NCBI GenBank assembly: GCA_958267355.1
Contig: OY279575.1
Location: forward strand, 229,726-293,725
From: an uncultured Alphaproteobacteria bacterium
GTDB lineage: Bacteria; Pseudomonadota; Alphaproteobacteria; JALCBB01
DNA length: 64,000 nt
Reading direction: 5' to 3'
Both the position numbers and the translations under genes were made by a program. The notes below the pieces were generated by a model. It was given only the letters and a program-made list of their open reading frames with translations. It was not told where the DNA came from and did not search any database. This document shows positions 41,844-50,365 of the stretch, piece by piece (position 1 is the first letter of the stretch; each line of letters begins with the position of its first letter).

Positions 41844-44690
41844 ATGAGGCTTAGCTGGAATGAAATCCGCGCAAACGCGGCGGAGTTTGCGGAGACCTAT
41901 AAAGACGCGACTCGCGAGCGTGGTGAGACGCAAAGTTTTTACAACGATTTTTTTGCGATTTTTGGAACGAAGCGTCGTTCGGTGGCTCGCTACGAACAGC
42001 ATGTAGAAAGGCACTTTGATAAGAAGCGGCATGGTTTCATAGATTTATTCTGGCCAGGCATGTTGCTGGTGGAGCAGAAAAGCGCGGGACGTGATTTAAC
42101 CAAGGCAAACGAACAGGCACTAGAATATTTTGACTTGTTAAAAGAACATGAAAAGCCGCGTTTTATTCTGGTTTCTGATTTTCAAAACTTCATCCTCCGC
42201 GATCTAGACGAAGACGCGGCGTGGAGTTTCAAACTCGCCGACTTACCGAAGCATGTACAGCTCTTCGGCTTTATGATGGGAGTGTTTAAACGTTCCTATA
42301 AAGACCAAGACGAAGTTAATATTGATGCTGCTGAATTGATGGGTTCTCTGCACGATAGGTTTGAAGAAAATGGCTATGTTGGCGAAGATTTAGAGCGTCT
42401 ATTGATGCGCTTGTTGTTCTGCTTGTTTGCAGAAGACATAGATATGTTTCTCAAAGACTCTTTCCTTGATCTAATTGAGTTTAGCATTGAGAATTCTACT
42501 GATTTTGGCGCAACCCTTACACGCCTTTTTGAGGTGTTAGATACCCCCAAAGATAAACGCAGTGATGATTTGGATGAAGACCTAAAAGCATTTCCCTATG
42601 TCAATGGTAGGCTTTTTTCAGGGTATTTAAGAATACCTACCTTTACGAAGGATATGATGCAGACCCTCAAAAACGCAGCCATTTATAATTGGAGCAATAT
42701 TTCCCCTGCGATTTTTGGCGCATTGTTTCAATCGGTGATGAATCCTGAAAAACGCCGCGAACTCGGTGCGCACTACACAACCGAGAAAAACATCCTCAAG
42801 ACGATAGAGCCACTCTTTTTAGATGATTTGCGGGCTGAATTTGAGCGCCTTAAAAAGTTAGGAGGGAGCGGCAGGAAGGCAAGATTGCGAGCATTCCAAA
42901 AGCACCTAGCCTCTTTAACCTTTTTTGACCCTGCCTGTGGCTGTGGTAATTTTTTAGTAATCGCCTACCGTGAGTTGCGTACTCTAGAAATTGAATTGTT
43001 AAGAGAGATTCGTACAAAAGAAGAAGCAGAAGAGGCAATAAGAAAAGGCGAGCTTCTTCCTCCCGATTTTTCACAATTAGATGTCAATCAATTTTATGGC
43101 ATAGAGATTGAGGAATTCCCCGCTCGTATTGCCGAAACTGCGATGTGGATGATGGACGCTTTAATGAATCTCAAGGTGGAAGTAGAATTTCGCCAACACT
43201 ATCAACGTCTGCCCTTGCGCGAGTCAGCCCATATCTACCACGGCGATGCACTAGAAAAAGATTGGGGCGAGCTACTCCTTGCTGAAAACTGTACTTATCT
43301 TCTTGGCAATCCACCTTTTGGAGGTTCTAAAGTACAGGGTGCAAAACAACGCCAACAAGTACGAGAAATTGCCGCTCTTGGTGGAAGCGGTGGTTCTTTA
43401 GATTTTGTGGCAGCTTGGTTTATTAAGGCTGGCGAGTATGTAAAGAGTAACCACAAAATTAAAATTGCCTTTGTTGCGACCAACTCCATCACCCAAGGCG
43501 ATCAAGTCGCACAGCTTTGGACTGTACTCTATGACCGCTATCAATTGGAAATTCATTTTGCTCACCGTACCTTTGCTTGGGGCTCGGAAGTTAGAGGAAA
43601 AGCAAAAGTCCATGTCATCATAATAGGGCTTGCTCACCAATCCGATACTCCTAAGCAATGTCGCCTATTTTTTTATGAAACCCCCAAAGGTGATCCTGAA
43701 GAACTTTCCTGCACCGCCATTACCCCTTACCTAACTGATGGCAGTGACCAGCAGAGCCCACACTTTTTTGTTAAAAAAATCTCTCATCCATTGAATGGCT
43801 TTCCAGAAATGAGATTTGGCACACAATTGATAGACGATAAAAATTATATTTTTACAGAGGAGGAAAAGGCTGAATTTTTGAAAGCTGAACCTAACTCTGC
43901 CTCTTTATTCCGCCCTTATATGGGCGCAAAGGAGTTCTTAAATGGAAAAATTCGTTATGCCCTTTATCTTGCCGAAACTGAACCGAATACTCTGGATGCC
44001 TTGCCCCAGATACAAAAGCGAATTTCCAAGGTAAGGAGATTCCGTGCCAATAGCGATCGTCCTGTCACTCAGGAATTAAGTGAAAGACCGACTGAGTATG
44101 CATTTAGCACCATTCCTGATAAACCATTTCTCTTTGTCCCTAGAGTAAGCTCAGAGCGACGGGAATATTTCGTAACTGGCTGGCTTAATCCACCAATAAT
44201 TCCTGCAGATTCAGCCATCATTGTACAGGAAGCGACTAAACCACTTTTTGCTTTGCTGACTTCTAAAATGCATATGGCATGGTTACGCGCAATTGGAGGA
44301 CGATTGAAAAGTGATTACCGTTACTCAGCAGGATTGGTCTACAACACTTTCCCCTTGCCAAACGAGCTTGGCAAATTTGGCAGTGATGAGGCACAGAAAA
44401 AGTTAATGCATTTAACCCCCTTGGCAGACGCAGTGCTAGAAGCCCGTGCCAATCATAAGGGTTCTACCTTGGCGCAACTCTACAACCCTGACTTGATGCC
44501 GCCTGACCTACGCAAAGCCCACCAAGCCCTAGACCGAGCCGTAGATAAACTCTACCGCCCTAATGGCTCTTTCACAGGAGAAGCCGACCGCCTAGCCTTG
44601 CTTTTGAATCTGTACGAGCAACAGCGAGCCGCCCGTCTTATCACTGAGGCGAAACCCAAACGCGCCCGCCGCCGCCGCCTAAAATCCTAA
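41844..44690 (+). CDS. MmeI-like type IIL restriction-modification enzyme
   Basis: A single polypeptide with nuclease and methyltransferase activity. The N-terminal nuclease part has GFIDLFWPGMLLVEQKSAGRDL, a D-ExK type site; a helical spacer follows; the gamma-class adenine methyltransferase has motif I FFDPACGCGNFL, ELGAHYTTEKNIL and motif IV LLGNPPFGG; a target recognition region and C-terminal helices fill the rest. Length is 948 residues from ATG 41844 (in-frame TTG at 41835 possible), close to MmeI. Members modify one strand and cut at a distance. Recognition specificity cannot be read by eye. It is intact, with no frameshift. Confidence 0.93.
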   Translation: MRLSWNEIRANAAEFAETYKDATRERGETQSFYNDFFAIFGTKRRSVARYEQHVERHFDKKRHGFIDLFWPGMLLVEQKSAGRDLTKANEQALEYFDLLKEHEKPRFILVSDFQNFILRDLDEDAAWSFKLADLPKHVQLFGFMMGVFKRSYKDQDEVNIDAAELMGSLHDRFEENGYVGEDLERLLMRLLFCLFAEDIDMFLKDSFLDLIEFSIENSTDFGATLTRLFEVLDTPKDKRSDDLDEDLKAFPYVNGRLFSGYLRIPTFTKDMMQTLKNAAIYNWSNISPAIFGALFQSVMNPEKRRELGAHYTTEKNILKTIEPLFLDDLRAEFERLKKLGGSGRKARLRAFQKHLASLTFFDPACGCGNFLVIAYRELRTLEIELLREIRTKEEAEEAIRKGELLPPDFSQLDVNQFYGIEIEEFPARIAETAMWMMDALMNLKVEVEFRQHYQRLPLRESAHIYHGDALEKDWGELLLAENCTYLLGNPPFGGSKVQGAKQRQQVREIAALGGSGGSLDFVAAWFIKAGEYVKSNHKIKIAFVATNSITQGDQVAQLWTVLYDRYQLEIHFAHRTFAWGSEVRGKAKVHVIIIGLAHQSDTPKQCRLFFYETPKGDPEELSCTAITPYLTDGSDQQSPHFFVKKISHPLNGFPEMRFGTQLIDDKNYIFTEEEKAEFLKAEPNSASLFRPYMGAKEFLNGKIRYALYLAETEPNTLDALPQIQKRISKVRRFRANSDRPVTQELSERPTEYAFSTIPDKPFLFVPRVSSERREYFVTGWLNPPIIPADSAIIVQEATKPLFALLTSKMHMAWLRAIGGRLKSDYRYSAGLVYNTFPLPNELGKFGSDEAQKKLMHLTPLADAVLEARANHKGSTLAQLYNPDLMPPDLRKAHQALDRAVDKLYRPNGSFTGEADRLALLLNLYEQQRAARLITEAKPKRARRRRLKS

Positions 44691-44960
44691 CCTTAGAAAT
44701 CAGGGGACATACATACCCCCACCCCATTGCCAAAGCTGTCTCCTGCGCCCGTGCTGGACGCACGGGGCAGTCGCCCGCTTTGGTTTCCTGTCTCTATTTT
44801 CTGCCTTTATTCTCTTTACCTCTCCCTTATGTTTTTCTTTTTTATACAGAGGGGACTATCTAATTAACACCCCCCTAGGGGCACGAGGGGGTTATTGGGG
44901 AGCTGTGCTACAATTTCCACCCGAATCTCCTAACCTCGTCCAAATCATAGGAGTTACCCG
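44691..44960. other. Intergenic region with hairpins before the micro-ORF operon
   Basis: No gene seen in these 270 bases. It contains CCCGTGC TGGAC GCACGGG, a T-rich stretch (44840-44855), and at 44866-44892 a C-run/G-run hairpin that resembles the first half of the structured element at 41711. ATAGGAG precedes the ORF at 44961. Confidence 0.6.
44866..44892. repeat. Structured element, short copy
   Basis: AACACCCCCCTAGGGGC then ACGAGGGGGTT: outer C-run/G-run arms kept, inner hairpin and the AAAGTCTGC palindrome missing. It lies about 70 bases ahead of a start codon. Confidence 0.6.
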
Positions 44961-45104
44961 ATGACTAGCTCAACAAGATCACCCCAATCCCAGCCCAGCC
45001 AACAACCCTCCCCAGCCCCGCAACCGGGTAAAAGGGGGGCTGAGGCAAGTGCCCCGCTTCCTTCCAAACCTGCTCCCGCTCCGGCGAAGTCCGAGAATAA
45101 GTAA
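44961..45104 (+). CDS. Proline/serine-rich micro-protein, 47 aa
   Basis: ATG at 44961 has TAGGAGTT seven bases upstream. The product is almost all Ser, Pro, Gln, Ala and Lys (STRSPQSQPSQQPSPAPQPG, then APLPSKPAPAPAKSENK), so it is probably disordered. I do not recognise it. It is followed after 11 bases by a second proline-rich micro-ORF and then a membrane protein, suggesting one operon. Support is the ribosome site and the operon layout; composition alone would be weak. Confidence 0.55.
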   Translation: MTSSTRSPQSQPSQQPSPAPQPGKRGAEASAPLPSKPAPAPAKSENK

Positions 45105-45115
45105 GGTGCAGTGAT

Positions 45116-45247
45116 ATGAGCGATAAGCCGAGAAAGCCGCCGCCGCCGCCACGGCGGTCTGTGCAAAGCAGTGTTGAGCCAAGCGCACCACTCCCGCCCC
45201 GCTCGGGGGCTACTCCGCCACCCCCGCCAAAAAAGAAGTCCTCGTAG
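45116..45247 (+). CDS. Proline-rich micro-protein, 43 aa
   Basis: ATG at 45116 with AAGG about eight bases upstream. The sequence has two polyproline runs (KPRKPPPPPRR and ATPPPPPKKKSS) flanked by basic residues and a central APLPPRSG, the kind of motif that binds SH3-like or WW-like modules in other systems. The APLP stretch is shared with the micro-protein upstream. Unknown function; probably translated with its neighbours. Confidence 0.55.
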   Translation: MSDKPRKPPPPPRRSVQSSVEPSAPLPPRSGATPPPPPKKKSS

Positions 45248-45267
45248 GCTAGGGAGGCGGTTAGAGT

Positions 45268-45876
45268 ATGTGCGAGGATCATACTCCCGAAGAAGGGCGT
45301 GATCTTGACCAAGAGGCGTACGACAGCGCGATAAAGGCTCAAGAGGAAGGTCGCTCAGCAATTGATAGATTTGCGATAGGTGGTGCGGGGGGTGCGATTG
45401 CTTCTCTGCTTCTCTCAAGCGATGGAATTTTGTTCCCAGTAAATACGCTCCATGAGTGGGCTTTAATTTTGTCTGTGTCCCTCGGAATTAATACAGTTTT
45501 CATATCTTTGTGGAGTCACAAAGTTTCTGTCAACCTGCATGGAGTTTTAGCTGAGAATATCTATAAGAAGAGAGAGACTCAGCGCGGGGAAAAAGTGGAA
45601 TCGCAGTTAGACACCAGTGCTGAGGTGTGCAAGAAGCTTGATAGGCGCGTATCAAATTTGAATAGGATGTTGCCCTACGCCTTGATCGCTACTTTTCTCA
45701 GCTTTGGGGTTGCTTGGCTGACGAAGGAATCAGAACCTTCTTTTTCTCTGAGGTCTACGCTTACTTTTATGATTATTATCGCTATCGTTGCAGTCCCTTG
45801 GCTAATCGCTAGGTTTTTGCCATACAACCCGCCTATGTATAAAAAAATCCTTCTGGAGGATGACAGAAATAACTAA
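45268..45876 (+). CDS. Four-helix membrane protein of unknown function
   Basis: 202 residues from the ATG at 45268, with GGGAGG upstream. Two membrane hairpins are visible: residues about 36-80 (GAGGAIASLLLSSDGILF and ALILSVSLGINTVFISLW) and about 138-190 (PYALIATFLSFGVAWL and FMIIIAIVAVPWLIARFLP). Between them residues about 85-130 are charged and likely helical (YKKRETQRGEKVESQLDT), facing the cytoplasm. The N-terminus is acidic. No family recognised. The place directly beside a restriction enzyme and two proline-rich micro-ORFs makes a role in defence conceivable, but nothing in the sequence shows it. Confidence 0.8.
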   Translation: MCEDHTPEEGRDLDQEAYDSAIKAQEEGRSAIDRFAIGGAGGAIASLLLSSDGILFPVNTLHEWALILSVSLGINTVFISLWSHKVSVNLHGVLAENIYKKRETQRGEKVESQLDTSAEVCKKLDRRVSNLNRMLPYALIATFLSFGVAWLTKESEPSFSLRSTLTFMIIIAIVAVPWLIARFLPYNPPMYKKILLEDDRNN

Positions 45877-46248
45877 GGTGGCAAAGGCCGTTCACTATAA
45901 ACACGGAAAGGGGTGGCCAGCCGTCTTGAGGGGTCCTCTACCCCCCCCCAATAAATAAAAAACGCGGGCTGTAATAATTCACCCCCCTTGGGGCGCGAGT
46001 GAGCGAAGCGAACGAGCGGGCAAAGGGGGGTCAAAGTCTGCATAGCAGACTTTGGGGGGGATGGGTGGGAAGGCCACAGGAAATTTATTTTTTGGCTTGA
46101 GCCTTATATTTCCCGCTAATTTTGCTAAATCGGAGCAAAAAAAATTTGAATCTGCCTGAAAATGGCTCATTTCCTATATAGGAGAATTTCGCAACTCTAT
46201 TAGCCCCCAAACCCCTAAACCCTAAACCCCAACCCGAAGGATTACCCC
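45877..46248. other. Intergenic region with structured element before the coiled-coil gene
   Basis: No gene in this 372-bp stretch. It carries copy 2 of the structured element (45975-46075) and a CTAAACCCC repeat near 46205-46230 just ahead of the GAAGGA ribosome site of the next gene. Confidence 0.65.
45975..46075. repeat. Structured ~100-bp element, copy 2
   Basis: ATTCACCCCCCTTGGGGC, an inner imperfect hairpin built of GAGTGAGCGAAGCGAACGAGC, GGGCAAAGGGGGGTC, AAAGTCTGCATAGCAGACTTT, G-run, ATGGGTGGGAAGG. Conserved parts match copy 1; the inner hairpin differs in sequence. Confidence 0.85.
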
Positions 46249-47178
46249 ATGCACTCCCCCCGACCAGCCGACCAGCCAACGACAGCCACCAAGCTGCAGG
46301 AAGTGCGCCAATACCTCTCCGCCCTAGACCCCGAACTGCTGACAGAATCCCTAGCCAACCACTACGCGGGGCAGGCGAGCAAGAGTGCTGAAATCCGCAG
46401 GGCTAACCTTGCTCAACTCCTACCCCAGCTGAACGACAAGCTAGAAGACGAAGTCAAAGCCCTACTGTCGTTGCAACGCTCCATTCAAGAAGAAGACGAA
46501 ACCAACGCCAAGGAACGCGCCCTTGGCAGGGCTTTTAACGCCCAACGAAGACGCGATGAACGCCAGCTCATAATGTTCAACCTAGAGTTATTACGCCTAA
46601 ATCCTATGCCTGAAGGTTTAACCGACCAAGAACTTCGCCACCACCAAGAGATTACGACCGAGACGATGAACAGGCTTACAGAAGCCCTAGAGAATATGCG
46701 CACCCGTGGAAAGCTCGTAGAGCCTGAAACCTTTGACAAGAAACAAGCGATTGCCCCCCGCCGCAACCTGCGGCGAGAAGAAGCCATACGCCGCACAGAG
46801 ATGATCCGCGAGCTGACCCAGTTCTGCGAGTTGGTAGAACAAGTTGTAGCAGGAAAGAAAATCGTTGATGACGCGACTATGGCAGAGCTAATTGACCGCG
46901 CTCAGGCGTACCTATCCCCAGACGAACATATCAAAGAGTACAGCGAGACCGAAGACTACCGCTCCACCCGCCGTTTGATTGACAATAGCTCTTCACACGA
47001 GAAGAAGATTGCGTTGCGTGTGGAAGCTGAAGACCGCTACGCTGGCATGGATTGGAGCAACCCGTACGAAAAGAAACCTGACGCACCCAAAAAAGAACCC
47101 AGTGCCATCTATGTAGACGGAGGCAATATCCCCAACCCCAAACTCTACCCCCCAAAACCCAAATCCCAAGCCCCCTGA
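46249..47178 (+). CDS. Coiled-coil protein of unknown function
   Basis: 309 residues, ATG at 46249 after GAAGGA. The protein is highly charged and helical: residues about 60-110 (NDKLEDEVKALLSLQRSIQEE) and about 165-205 (RREEAIRRTEMIRELTQFCELVEQ) are likely coiled coils. The C-terminus is proline-rich (NIPNPKLYPPKPKSQAP), echoing the micro-ORFs nearby. No signal peptide or membrane segment, no catalytic motif recognised. It may act with the preceding membrane protein, which is inference from position. Confidence 0.75.
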   Translation: MHSPRPADQPTTATKLQEVRQYLSALDPELLTESLANHYAGQASKSAEIRRANLAQLLPQLNDKLEDEVKALLSLQRSIQEEDETNAKERALGRAFNAQRRRDERQLIMFNLELLRLNPMPEGLTDQELRHHQEITTETMNRLTEALENMRTRGKLVEPETFDKKQAIAPRRNLRREEAIRRTEMIRELTQFCELVEQVVAGKKIVDDATMAELIDRAQAYLSPDEHIKEYSETEDYRSTRRLIDNSSSHEKKIALRVEAEDRYAGMDWSNPYEKKPDAPKKEPSAIYVDGGNIPNPKLYPPKPKSQAP

Positions 47179-47753
47179 CACCTTGCGTCCGCCTTGCGGG
47201 CACCTTGCGGTGCGGCATTCGTGCCAAGCGTTATTACTTCCTCCAACCGCCACGCCCCATAGTTTTAGCCAAAGGGCTAATTGAGCCACTGCCCACTTTT
47301 GAGACGAAGCCCTATAAAGGCTTAACCCACCAGTAGGACGAAGACGGGTGATACGCGGCTTGCCCTGCGGGGCAAAGCCCCGCAGGGTTCGCGCGAATTT
47401 AGCGCGAACCGCGGGAGCGTAAGGGTGGTGGGACTGCCCACGCCGCAGCTCGTCCGAAGGTACCGCGAAAACGGAGTTTTCGCGGTACGCGAACGGCGAG
47501 ATGCGGCAAATAGCCCGCGCCAGCGGGCGGATTAAATGTTGCGAGAAAGCCCAACACTTACCCATTTTTCTGCGTCTTAGAAATCAGGGTACTGTGAAGA
47601 CGGGAGAAATTGACTACAGGTGGGTATTTCGGTACCACTAGGACAAAGCCGTTTGTTGTGGGGTAGGGTAGGCGTATGGATCTTGTTGCTACAGCCCTTG
47701 GAAGACACGGGCTTAGCACAAAGCACTAAGCCAATACGCGGGCTTGCCTGACA
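47179..47753. other. Hairpin-rich intergenic region closing the accessory island
   Basis: No gene in this 575-bp stretch. It has a run of strong hairpins: CCCTGCGGGGC/GCCCCGCAGGG (47363-47387), TTCGCGC/GCGCGAA (47388-47408), a 12-bp arm TACCGCGAAAAC (47461-47472) with perfect complement at 47476-47487, and CCCGC/GCGGG near 47514. It ends with the right copy of the 74-bp inverted repeat. It may be a structured RNA or a remnant of a mobile element end. Confidence 0.7.
47531..47604. repeat. Inverted repeat, right copy
   Basis: Reverse complement partner of 41530-41603. Confidence 0.9.
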
Positions 47754-48461
47754 ATGGATAAGACTCTGTCTAAACTTTCTGAAGCTGTGGCTTCCATCAA
47801 AGACGGTATGACCGTTATGATCGGAGGCTTCGGCGGCTCGGGTGCGCCGATTGAGTTAATTCACGCCTTGATTGACCAAGGCTCTAAGGGATTAACTGTC
47901 ATCAACAACAACGCAGGAAATGGTCATGTTGGAATTGCGGCTATGATTGAGCAAGGAATGATAGAAAAAATGGTTTGTTCTTTTCCGCGTTCGGCTGACC
48001 CTGTTGCCTTTACTGAAGCCTATAAGGCAGGAAAGATTCAGTTGGAAGTAATTCCGCAAGGTACGCTGGCGGAGCGTATCCGTGCGGGCGGAGCGGGTAT
48101 TCCTGCTTTTTTTACGCCTGCGAGCTACGGCACCGAGCTAGCCGAAGGCAAGATCACCGAAGAATTTGAAGGCAAAATGTATGTGCGAGAAAATTGGCTT
48201 AAAGCAGATCTTGCGCTTATTAAAGCTGAACGCGCTGACCTGCATGGCAACTTGACCTATCGTATGGCGGCGCGGAATTTCTCTCCTTTGATGGCGATGG
48301 CGGCGGACAAAACCTTCGCTCAAGTGCGGCGTGTTGTTGCCTTGGGTAGCATTGACCCTGAGCAGATTGTGACGGCGGGTATTTTTATTGATGGCATTGT
48401 TGAAGTGCCAGACCCTGCGCAAGAAGAAGCACTTAACCGTGCAGGAGCGGTATATCCGTGA
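47754..48461 (+). CDS. pcaI: 3-oxoadipate CoA-transferase subunit A
   Basis: With PcaJ it moves CoA from succinyl-CoA to 3-oxoadipate. The 235 residues carry the alpha-subunit motif MIGGFGGSGAPIELIHAL and NNNAGNGHVGIAAMIEQG, and LKADLALIKAERADLHGNL. Substrate (3-oxoadipate rather than acetoacetate) is inferred from the adjacent 3-oxoadipyl-CoA thiolase. Overlaps pcaJ by four bases (GTGA). Confidence 0.88.
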   Translation: MDKTLSKLSEAVASIKDGMTVMIGGFGGSGAPIELIHALIDQGSKGLTVINNNAGNGHVGIAAMIEQGMIEKMVCSFPRSADPVAFTEAYKAGKIQLEVIPQGTLAERIRAGGAGIPAFFTPASYGTELAEGKITEEFEGKMYVRENWLKADLALIKAERADLHGNLTYRMAARNFSPLMAMAADKTFAQVRRVVALGSIDPEQIVTAGIFIDGIVEVPDPAQEEALNRAGAVYP

Positions 48462-49141
48462 TTGATGTGGCGGGCATAAAGTTATCCAATGCGCAGATTG
48501 CTTGGCGGGCGGCGCAAGATTTGCAAGATGGCTCGTATGTGAATCTTGGCATTGGCTTTCCTGAGTTGGTTGCGCAGTTTCAGCCAGCGGGAAGGCACAT
48601 TACCTACCACACCGAAAATGGAGTCTTGGGCTTTGGCAAGGCTCCGCCTGAAGGCGAAGAAGATTGGGATTTAATCAACGCAGGGAAAAAGCCGATAACT
48701 CTGAAGCCTGGCACGGCGTTTTTTCACCATGCGGATAGTTTTGCGATGATCCGTGGCGGACATTTAGACCTTGCCATTCTTGGCACCTATCAGGTGGCGG
48801 AAAATGGCGATATTGCTAATTGGTCTACGGGGCGTGGTGGTGTTCCTGCTGTCGGCGGTGCCATGGACTTAGTCCACGGAGCCAAAGCCATTGTTGTTAT
48901 CACTGACCACATCACTAAGAAAGGTGAGCCAAAGCTAGTTAAGCGGTGCAGTTTGCCTTTAACGGGAGTTGGCTGTGTGACTCGGGTTTATACTTCGTTG
49001 GCGGTGCTTGATATAACGCCGCGGGGTTTTGTTGTGCGCGAGAAGCTGTTGGCTCTTTCGCTGGAGGATTTGCAATTGGTTACGGGTGCGGAACTTCACC
49101 TTGATGGAGCGATTGCTCCGTTGGTTTGTCCTGAGGTATAG
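48458..49141 (+). CDS. pcaJ: 3-oxoadipate CoA-transferase subunit B
   Basis: Beta subunit with the catalytic glutamate in YHTENGVLGFG, plus GSYVNLGIGFPELV and LDLAILGTYQV, GAMDLVHGAKAIVVITDHI. GTG start at 48458 overlaps pcaI. 227 residues, normal. It is followed after three bases by the thiolase. Confidence 0.88.
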   Translation: MIDVAGIKLSNAQIAWRAAQDLQDGSYVNLGIGFPELVAQFQPAGRHITYHTENGVLGFGKAPPEGEEDWDLINAGKKPITLKPGTAFFHHADSFAMIRGGHLDLAILGTYQVAENGDIANWSTGRGGVPAVGGAMDLVHGAKAIVVITDHITKKGEPKLVKRCSLPLTGVGCVTRVYTSLAVLDITPRGFVVREKLLALSLEDLQLVTGAELHLDGAIAPLVCPEV

Positions 49142-49144
49142 GCT

Positions 49145-50350
49145 ATGGCGGGTTGTGGTTCTGTGGTGTTTATCTGCGACTATCTTCGCACGGCGATTGG
49201 GCGGTTTGGCGGAGCTTTGGCGCAGGTGCGTCCAGATGACTTGGGGGCTGTGCCGCTCAAGGCTTTGATGAGTCGCCACGCGATTGATTGGGCGGAGCTT
49301 GATGATGTGATTTTTGGCTGTGCCAATCAGGCGGGAGAAGACAATCGTAATGTTGCGCGTATGTCGGTTTTGTTGGCGGGTTTGCCAGAAGGGGTTTCGG
49401 CGACGACGGTGAATCGGCTTTGTGGTTCGGGTATGGATGCGGTGTTAATTGCCGCTCGTGCTATTCGGGCGGGAGAAGCTGATTTGATCATTGCGGGCGG
49501 AGTTGAAAGTATGAGTCGTGCGCCTTTTGTGATGCCGAAGGCGGTGCATGCGTTTAGTCGGACGAATGAAGTGCACGATACGACGATTGGCTGGCGGTTT
49601 ATTAATCCGTTGATGCGCGAGCAGTATGGAGTGGACAGTATGCCTGAGACGGCGGAAAACATTGCCGCAGAGTTTAATATCTCGCGGGCTGACCAAGATG
49701 TTTTTGCTTTGGGTTCGCAACAGCGTGTTGCTAAGGCACGGGAGCGTTTGGCACAGGAGATTACAGCGGTAACAATTCCGCAGAGCAAAGGGGAGTCAAT
49801 TGTCTTTGCTGAAGATGAACACCCACGGGAGACCAATTTAGAAAAGCTTGCGGCTTTACCGACTCCGTTTCGTGATACGGGGAGTGTAACGGCGGGCAAT
49901 GCTTCTGGTGTCAATGATGGAGCGGCGGCACTGATTGTTGCGTCTGAGCGGGCGGTGGGGCGGTATGGCTTGACTCCGCTTGCCCGCGTATTGGGTGGAG
50001 CGACAGCGGGGGTAGCTCCACGGATTATGGGTATGGGGCCTGTTCCTGCTTCTGAGAAGTTGCTGGCACGGCTTGGTATGAAGCAAGAAGATTTCGGAAT
50101 GATTGAGCTTAACGAAGCGTTTGCTTCGCAAAGTCTTGCGGTTTTGCGGGGTTTGGGTATTGCTGATGATGATCCGCGGGTAAACCCCAATGGCGGAGCC
50201 ATTGCCTTAGGTCATCCTTTAGGTATGTCGGGGGCTCGCATAACGGGCACGGCGGCTTTAGAGCTTGCAAGCAAAGGCACGCAATACGCCCTAGCCACGA
50301 TGTGCATCGGCGTAGGACAAGGAATCGCCATCGCCCTTGCGTCTGTGTGA
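49145..50350 (+). CDS. pcaF: 3-oxoadipyl-CoA thiolase
   Basis: Cleaves 3-oxoadipyl-CoA to acetyl-CoA and succinyl-CoA, the last step of aromatic breakdown by the beta-ketoadipate route. Motifs: VFGCANQAGEDNRNVARM-like start (here VIFGCANQAGEDNRNVARM), active Cys in NRLCGSGMDAV, GGVESMSRAPFVMPKA, catalytic His in NGGAIALGHPLGMSGAR and second Cys in MCIGVGQGIA. The opening VFICDYLRTAIGRFGGALAQ fits PcaF/PaaJ. 401 residues. No pca regulator or earlier pathway genes are in the window, so PaaJ-type use in phenylacetate breakdown is possible. Confidence 0.88.
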   Translation: MAGCGSVVFICDYLRTAIGRFGGALAQVRPDDLGAVPLKALMSRHAIDWAELDDVIFGCANQAGEDNRNVARMSVLLAGLPEGVSATTVNRLCGSGMDAVLIAARAIRAGEADLIIAGGVESMSRAPFVMPKAVHAFSRTNEVHDTTIGWRFINPLMREQYGVDSMPETAENIAAEFNISRADQDVFALGSQQRVAKARERLAQEITAVTIPQSKGESIVFAEDEHPRETNLEKLAALPTPFRDTGSVTAGNASGVNDGAAALIVASERAVGRYGLTPLARVLGGATAGVAPRIMGMGPVPASEKLLARLGMKQEDFGMIELNEAFASQSLAVLRGLGIADDDPRVNPNGGAIALGHPLGMSGARITGTAALELASKGTQYALATMCIGVGQGIAIALASV

Positions 50351-50365
50351 TACGGGTGCGGACTT

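Larger units (their letters stand above)
41530..47604. mobile_element. Possible 6-kb module bounded by inverted repeats
   Basis: The 74-bp inverted repeats enclose the MmeI-like gene, two micro-ORFs, a membrane protein and a coiled-coil protein. No transposase or integrase is present. The repeats could be terminal repeats of a non-autonomous element or just two dispersed copies of a repeat family in opposite orientation. Confidence 0.35.
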
